Source: Streptomyces sp. NRRL S-455
GTDB taxonomy: Bacteria; Actinomycetota; Actinomycetes; Streptomycetales; Streptomycetaceae
Direction of reading: 5' to 3'
Assembly (NCBI RefSeq): GCF_000717875.1
Contig: NZ_JOCT01000014.1
Span: 100,272 to 164,271 of the forward strand
DNA length: 64,000 bases
Shown here: piece by piece, positions 59,929 to 64,000 of the stretch
How the letters are laid out: each line of letters opens with the position of its first letter
How positions within the stretch are numbered: position 1 is the stretch's first letter
Program-made: the position numbers and the translations under genes
The notes under the pieces: generated by a model
Database searches by the model: none
Seen by the model: the letters and a program-made list of their open reading frames with translations, nothing else
Told to the model about the DNA's origin: nothing

Positions 59929-61070
59929 CCGACACCCTCGGATCGGCGAAGTCCGCCGCGGACGGAGCGACGAAGAACCCACTCACCGACGCGGCCCGCA
60001 GCGAAGCCGCAGACCGGCTCAAGGCGGAGCTGCAGGAATACCTCACCGCGCAGGCCACGCGCATGCTGACCGGTGTGGGCCGCAAGCTCGGCGAGACCAC
60101 CGGCAAACTGAACGACATCGCCGAGGGCAACAGCCCCGGCTTCGCGAAGCTCGCCCTCGACGGCGGCCGCAAGCTCGCCGAGGGCAAGGGGCCGCTGCGT
60201 GCCGCGGTGGAGACCGGTGGCTCACGCGTCAAGGACAAGGTCACGGGTGCTCTGAAGAACCTGGGGGGCGGCGGGAAGGGGAAGGACAAGAACCGCTCCG
60301 GCAACAAGTCCACCGTCATCATCGAGCACATCGATGTCGGCGTGCCCCTGCGCACCGCCTATGACCAGTGGACGCAGTACCAGGACTTCAGCACCTTCAC
60401 CAAGGGCGTGCAGAGCGTCAGCCGCGCCGACGACACCACCTCCGAGTGGCAGCTGAAGGTCCTGTGGTCCAACCGGAGCTGGAAGGCGACCACGACCGAG
60501 CAGATCCCCGACGACCGCATCGCCTGGGAGTCCGAGGGGGCCAAGGGCACCACGAGAGGCGTGGTCTCCTTCCACCGGCTCACAGACAACCTGACCCGTG
60601 TCCTGCTGGTCATCGAGTACTACCCCTCCGGCTTCTTCGAGAAGACCGGCAACATCTGGCGCGCCCAGGGCAGGCGCGCCCGGCTCGACCTGAAGAACTT
60701 CGTCCGCTTCGTCACGATCAATGGCGAGGCGGAGGACGGCTGGCGCGGCGAGATCCGCGACAGCGAGGTCGTGCGCAGCCATGAGGACGCACTCGCCGCG
60801 GAGGAGTCCGAGGAGGAGCGCCCCGAGGACGAGGAGCCGGAGGACGAGTACGACGAGGACGAGGAGCCGGAAGAGGAGGACGAGGACGAACCCGAGGGCG
60901 AGTACGAGGACGAGGAGGAATCCGAGGACGAGCCTGAGGGCGAGTACGACGAGGAGCCCGAGGAAGAGGCCGAGGACGAGCCCGAGGACGAGCCCGAAGC
61001 GGAGTACGAGGACGAGGCCGAGGACGAGGAGCGCGAGGACGAGTACGCCGAGGGCGGGAGCCGTCGATGA
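59925..61070 (+). CDS. gvpZ: Gas vesicle cluster protein GvpZ: SRPBCC domain with polyacidic tail
   Basis: The 381-residue protein has an amphipathic helical N-terminus (about 1-115). A central START-like SRPBCC/cyclase domain follows (about 128-275: TVIIEHIDVGVPLRTAYDQW ... RGVVSFHRLTDNLTRVLLVI). The last 90 residues are almost all Glu, Asp, Pro and Tyr. The SRPBCC domain may bind lipid or a small hydrophobe. The acidic tail could meet the basic tails of GvpY or GvpA. It is found only in actinobacterial gvp operons. Overlaps both neighbours by 4 bp. Confidence 0.88.
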   Translation: MTDTLGSAKSAADGATKNPLTDAARSEAADRLKAELQEYLTAQATRMLTGVGRKLGETTGKLNDIAEGNSPGFAKLALDGGRKLAEGKGPLRAAVETGGSRVKDKVTGALKNLGGGGKGKDKNRSGNKSTVIIEHIDVGVPLRTAYDQWTQYQDFSTFTKGVQSVSRADDTTSEWQLKVLWSNRSWKATTTEQIPDDRIAWESEGAKGTTRGVVSFHRLTDNLTRVLLVIEYYPSGFFEKTGNIWRAQGRRARLDLKNFVRFVTINGEAEDGWRGEIRDSEVVRSHEDALAAEESEEERPEDEEPEDEYDEDEEPEEEDEDEPEGEYEDEEESEDEPEGEYDEEPEEEAEDEPEDEPEAEYEDEAEDEEREDEYAEGGSRR

Positions 61071-61405
61071 CAACGCCCAGCAGGATGCCCGAGCCCTACG
61101 GCCAGCAGAGCGGCGCCAACCTCGCCGACATCCTGGAACGGGTCCTGGACAAAGGCATCGTGATCGCGGGCGACATCCGCATCAACCTGCTCGACATCGA
61201 ACTCCTCACCATCAAGCTGCGTTTGATCGTCGCCTCGGTGGACAAGGCGAAGGAGATGGGAATCGACTGGTGGGAAAGCGACCCGAACCTGAGTTCGCGG
61301 GCCCGGCGTGATGAACTGGCCCGTGAGAACGCCGAGTTGCGCGAGAGGCTGGCCCGGCTGGAGGAGCTGGAGCCGGGCCGGGCGGAGAAGAAGGAGGCAC
61401 CGTGA
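61067..61405 (+). CDS. gvpJ: Gas vesicle protein GvpJ (GvpA family)
   Basis: The 112-residue paralogue of GvpA has the core ILERVLDKGIVIAGDIRINL then LDIELLTIKLRLIVASVDKA, followed by a charged coiled-coil tail (ELARENAELRERLARLEELE). GvpJ-type proteins are minor wall or nucleation components. Overlaps gvpZ and gvpL by 4 bp. Confidence 0.9.
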   Translation: MTTPSRMPEPYGQQSGANLADILERVLDKGIVIAGDIRINLLDIELLTIKLRLIVASVDKAKEMGIDWWESDPNLSSRARRDELARENAELRERLARLEELEPGRAEKKEAP

Positions 61406-62178
61406 CCGGACTGCGGTACGTCTACGCCGTCTGCCGCCCCTTCGGCACACCGCTCCAGTCCCAGCTGACCGGGGTGGCGGGCGACCCGCCCAGAGGGCTC
61501 ACCCACCACGGCCTCGTCGCCGTGGTCAGCCATGTGCCGGAGCGGGACTTCGCCGAGGAGCCGCTCCGCGCCCATCTGGAGGACCTGGACTGGCTCACCG
61601 AGACCGCCCGGGCCCACCAGGGCGTGATCGACGCTCTGACGACCGTCACGACGCCGCTGCCGCTGCGGCTCGGCACCGTCTTCCGGGACGACAGCGGCGT
61701 GCGGACGATGCTGGAGGCCCGTGAGGAGGACTTCCGGCGCACCCTCGACCGGCTGGAGGGCCGGGTCGAGTGGGGCGTCAAGGTGTACGCCGAGTCCGGA
61801 CCGCAGGAGACCGCCCAGCCCGCGCCGAAAGCCGCGTCGGGCCGGGACTACCTGCGCCAGCGGCGCGCCCAGACCAGGTCGCACGAGGAGATGTGGCAAA
61901 AGGCCGAGACTTTCTCGACCACACTGCACGAAAAGCTTTCCGAATTCGCGGAGGACTCCCGGCTCCACCCCCCGCAGAATCCCGCGCTTTCCAAGGTGAC
62001 CGGGCGGAACGTACTGAATGCGGCATACCTCGTGCCGCGCGCACATTCCGAGGAATTCGTGGAAATGGTGGACCGCGCCAAGGGTGAATTCCCGGGAATG
62101 CGCGTGGAACTCACCGGCCCCTGGGCGGCCTATTCGTTCGCCGGCGAGGAACACACGACCGGCGGGGAGAAGACGTGA
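61402..62178 (+). CDS. gvpL: Gas vesicle protein GvpL
   Basis: The 258-residue member of the GvpF/GvpL family has the typical start LRYVYAVCRPFG, middle TTPLPLRLGTVFRDDSGV and end MRVELTGPWAAYSFAGEE. GvpL is a hub for accessory Gvp proteins in vesicle assembly. The insert around residues 130-165 is charged. Codons near 61900-62100 include more A and T than neighbours (GAATTC, TTCCGAATTC), but homology is uninterrupted. Confidence 0.93.
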   Translation: MTGLRYVYAVCRPFGTPLQSQLTGVAGDPPRGLTHHGLVAVVSHVPERDFAEEPLRAHLEDLDWLTETARAHQGVIDALTTVTTPLPLRLGTVFRDDSGVRTMLEAREEDFRRTLDRLEGRVEWGVKVYAESGPQETAQPAPKAASGRDYLRQRRAQTRSHEEMWQKAETFSTTLHEKLSEFAEDSRLHPPQNPALSKVTGRNVLNAAYLVPRAHSEEFVEMVDRAKGEFPGMRVELTGPWAAYSFAGEEHTTGGEKT

Positions 62179-62363
62179 CCGTGGTGGAAGGCCGTGAGGT
62201 CGCCCTCGTGGACCTGCTCGACCGGCTGCTCGCCGGCGGCGTCGTGATCACGGGGGACATCACGCTGCGCATCGCCGACGTGGACCTCGTCCGTATCGAC
62301 CTCAACGCGCTCATCAGCTCGGTGAACGCCCAGGTGCCCTCCCCGTTCGAGGAGTTGCCGTGA
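62175..62363 (+). CDS. gvpS: Gas vesicle protein GvpS (GvpA family)
   Basis: The 62-residue protein is the shortest GvpA-type paralogue here and is almost all core: VDLLDRLLAGGVVITGDITL then RIADVDLVRIDLNALISSV. It is probably a minor shell or nucleation subunit. It overlaps gvpL and gvpK by 4 bp. Confidence 0.9.
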   Translation: MTVVEGREVALVDLLDRLLAGGVVITGDITLRIADVDLVRIDLNALISSVNAQVPSPFEELP

Positions 62364-62680
62364 CGCCGTCCGACAGCCCCGGGCAGAACCCGCGGCCGCG
62401 CCGCAACAAGATGGACCTGGACCCCGACACCGTCGAGCGTGACCTGGTCAAACTCGTGCTGACGGTGGTGGAGCTGCTGCGCCAGCTCATGGAGCGCCAG
62501 GCGCTGCGCCGGTTCGACGTGGGAGACCTGAGCGAGGAGCAGGAGGAGCGGATCGGGCTCACGCTGATGCTGCTGGAAGAGCGGATGACGGAGCTGCGTG
62601 AGCGCTACGGACTGCGGCCCGAGGACCTCAACCTGGACCTCGGGCCGCTCGGACCGCTGCTTCCCCGGGACGGGGGCTGA
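62360..62680 (+). CDS. gvpK: Gas vesicle protein GvpK
   Basis: The 106-residue protein has the GvpK motif LDPDTVERDLVKLVLTVVEL and RQLMERQALRRFDVGDLSEE. It is an accessory protein required for vesicle formation. It is the last gene of the operon, and a compound hairpin overlaps its stop codon. Confidence 0.92.
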   Translation: MTPSDSPGQNPRPRRNKMDLDPDTVERDLVKLVLTVVELLRQLMERQALRRFDVGDLSEEQEERIGLTLMLLEERMTELRERYGLRPEDLNLDLGPLGPLLPRDGG

Positions 62681-62695
62681 CCCCCCGCCCCGGGG
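62663..62695 (+). terminator. Compound hairpin ending the gvp operon
   Basis: CCCCGG (62663-62668) pairs with CCGGGG (62690-62695) and CGGGGG (62671-62676) with CCCCCG (62682-62687), around a 5-base loop. It overlaps the gvpK stop and lies just before the convergent small gene. Confidence 0.6.
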
Positions 62696-62700
62696 CTCAT

Positions 62701-62871
62701 TCACCACCTGTACCAGCGGCCCCTGCCCCCGGACGCCGACGTGCCCCGGACGACAAATCCCAGCAACCACAGAACGAGAACCGCCAACGCGACGTACCAG
62801 AGTACCTTTACTGCGAATCCGGCACCGAAAAGAATCAAGGCCAGAAGCAGCACCAGCAGAATGGGAACCAT
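62701..62871 (-). CDS. Small hydrophobic membrane protein (56 aa)
   Basis: The 56-residue protein is too short for usual ORF cut-offs. It starts MVPILLVLLLALILFGAGFA, continues through a second hydrophobic helix (VLWYVALAVLVLWLLGFVV) and ends in a Gly/Arg/Trp tail (GGRGRWYRW). GGAGG precedes the ATG at 62871. The layout of two helices and an RWYRW end is common among short streptomycete membrane proteins. The function is unknown, possibly membrane stress. It faces the gvpK terminator. Confidence 0.82.
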   Translation of the reverse strand: MVPILLVLLLALILFGAGFAVKVLWYVALAVLVLWLLGFVVRGTSASGGRGRWYRW

Positions 62872-62913
62872 GATTCGAACCTCCTGCTCTACTGGTTTCC
62901 CGGAAACAGGGAT

Positions 62914-63768
62914 TCAGGCTTCCTTTCGGCAGATAATTTCTCCGTGCAGCACGCAGAACCAGCCGTCCTCCTGCTGCCCCCATTCCCGCCAGGCCCGGGC
63001 CACGGCCTCCAGCTCCCCGGTGTCGGCGTGTCCGCCCTGCCGGGCTCGGTCCGCGTACGCCGACGCCAGTGTCCGGTCGGCCCAGAGCCCGCTCCACCAG
63101 TCCCGTTCCTCGGGCGTGGCGAAGGTCCAGGTGCCGGAGCTCGCCGTGACGTCGGTGAACCCGGCACGCAGCGCCCATGCCTTCAGCCGGCGTCCGGCAT
63201 CCGGTTCACCGCCGTTGGCGCGGGCGACCCGGCGGTACAGGTCCAGCCACGCGTCGAGTCCCTCGGACGCCGGGAACCAGGTCATGGCCGCGTAGTCCGA
63301 GTCGCGCACGGCGACGAGACCGCCGGGCTTCACCACCCGCTTCATCTCGCGCAGTGCCCGCACGGGGTCGCCCACGTGCTGGAGCACCTGGTGGGCGTGC
63401 ACCACATCGAAGGTGCCGTCCGGGTGGTCCAGGGCGTGCACGTCGGCGACCGCGAAGTCGACGTTGTCCAGCCCGCGTCCGGCGGCCGTGGCGCGCGCCT
63501 GCTCCAGGATCTCCGGCGCCCGGTCGACGCCGGTGACGTGCCCGTCGGACACGAGCTCCGCCAGGTCGGCGGTGATGGTCCCGGGCCCGCATCCCACGTC
63601 CAGGATCCTCATGCCGGGCTGGAGCGACGGCAGCAGGTACGCGGCGGAGTTCGCGGCGGTGCGCCAGGTGTGCGAGCGCAGCACCGACTCGTGGTGCCCG
63701 TGTGTGTAGACGGCGGTCTCCCGTGGTCCCGGCATGGTGGATCCCACCCCTTCCGTTCGGGTCGGCAT
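62914..63768 (-). CDS. Class I SAM-dependent methyltransferase
   Basis: The 284-residue methyltransferase has motif I MRILDVGCGPGTITADLAEL, acidic GVDRAPEILEQA, FAVADVHALDHPDGTFDVVH and VVKPGGLVAVRDSDYA. This matches the UbiE/Methyltransf_11 group; the substrate is unknown. The ATG at 63768 may be leaderless; ATG 63735 (PGPRETAVYTHGHHESVL), with an AAGGGG site upstream, is an alternative that keeps the whole domain. It lies upstream of the small membrane protein gene on the same strand. Confidence 0.9.
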   Translation of the reverse strand: MPTRTEGVGSTMPGPRETAVYTHGHHESVLRSHTWRTAANSAAYLLPSLQPGMRILDVGCGPGTITADLAELVSDGHVTGVDRAPEILEQARATAAGRGLDNVDFAVADVHALDHPDGTFDVVHAHQVLQHVGDPVRALREMKRVVKPGGLVAVRDSDYAAMTWFPASEGLDAWLDLYRRVARANGGEPDAGRRLKAWALRAGFTDVTASSGTWTFATPEERDWWSGLWADRTLASAYADRARQGGHADTGELEAVARAWREWGQQEDGWFCVLHGEIICRKEA

Positions 63769-63814
63769 GGGATCACCGTACGCAGTCGGACCGGATAATG
63801 AGACCTGCGTTCTG

Positions 63815-64000
63815 CTATATGGACGGATCGGGACGGAGCGCTGTCCCGGCGATCTCCTCCGGGCGGAGCAGGGCGGCGAGCCGGTCGGTGGGCAACAGGT
63901 TCTTCTCCAGGACGAGTTCGGCTACGCCGCGGCCGGTGGCGAGGGCCTCCTTGGCGATCTCGGTGGCGGCCGTGTAGCCGATGTGCGGGTTGAGGGCGGT
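63815..64000 (-). CDS. aspA: Aspartate ammonia-lyase/fumarase superfamily, C-terminal part only
   Basis: The last 61 residues of a minus-strand gene whose start lies beyond the window. The sequence TALNPHIGYTAATEIAKEAL then ATGRGVAELVLEKNLL is the C-terminal domain of the fumarase/aspartase superfamily. LNPHIGY at this place fits aspartate ammonia-lyase better than class II fumarase. It would deaminate aspartate to fumarate. The stop is at 63815-63817. Confidence 0.75.
   Translation of the reverse strand, partial: TALNPHIGYTAATEIAKEALATGRGVAELVLEKNLLPTDRLAALLRPEEIAGTALRPDPSI

Noticed and set aside
61890..62110. Slightly lower GC stretch in gvpL as a sign of insertion
   Set aside because: The GvpL reading frame and homology run through it without a break; only synonymous positions shift.

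Overview
The window is high-GC actinobacterial chromosome, almost certainly Streptomyces. Nearly every third codon position is G or C, GTG and TTG starts are common, and many genes overlap by ATGA or GTGA. It carries a Streptomyces-type gas vesicle operon and an ethylmalonyl-CoA pathway operon. No rRNA, tRNA, CRISPR array or intact transposon was seen. The first gene (LuxR/MalT-like regulator) is cut at the left edge and the last (aspartate ammonia-lyase-like) at the right edge.

Layout. 1-7.3 kb: LuxR regulator, small hypothetical protein, K+ channel, DUF7144-type membrane protein, PAS-GAF-SpoIIE phosphatase, alpha/beta hydrolase. 7.5-11.5 kb: exported GH2 beta-galactosidase with a LamG-like insertion. 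11.5-14.7 kb: ArsR regulator, alkylation repair pair (Ada/AraC/AlkA fusion plus ogt), VOC protein. 14.7-17.1 kb: co-directional sirtuin, Nudix hydrolase and ADP-ribosylglycohydrolase genes, all linked to NAD or ADP-ribose chemistry. 17.3-20.0 kb: glycerate kinase, then pssA and psd for phosphatidylethanolamine. 20.2-29.5 kb: minus-strand block with a double 3-hydroxyacyl-CoA dehydrogenase, a TetR regulator and ccr-ecm-mcl-mch-mcd, which together run from acetoacetyl-CoA-derived intermediates through the ethylmalonyl-CoA pathway. The ccr promoter has a perfect palindrome filling its -35/-10 spacer.

29.8-37 kb: HEAT-repeat protein, a decayed GNAT gene, RidA protein, secreted tripeptidyl-aminopeptidase-like hydrolase, a radical SAM gene with a LexA/SOS box, an SRPBCC protein and an MFS transporter with extra C-terminal beta-sandwich repeats. 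37.3-45.4 kb: secreted SGNH esterase, then a tight M55-M20-S9-S66 peptidase operon suited to D-residue peptides or murein peptides, then a secreted CocE/X-Pro-peptidase-like hydrolase. 45.6-48.5 kb: NmrA-like reductase, SDR and TetR, mixed with relics of an aldehyde dehydrogenase and a serine recombinase, so this looks like a scar of acquired DNA. 48.5-52.4 kb: GNAT, VOC, holin-like membrane protein, SDR, YqeY-like protein and an F420-dependent oxidoreductase.

52.6-62.7 kb is the most unusual part. One uninterrupted reading frame joins a type II NADH dehydrogenase to a complete transketolase through a linker made of in-frame 81-bp and 27-bp tandem repeats. It overlaps a stand-alone LigD-type polymerase gene. 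The gas vesicle operon gvpO-A-F-G-Y-Z-J-L-S-K follows; its GvpY and GvpZ carry strongly basic and strongly acidic tails. The window ends with a 56-residue membrane protein, a methyltransferase and the partial lyase.
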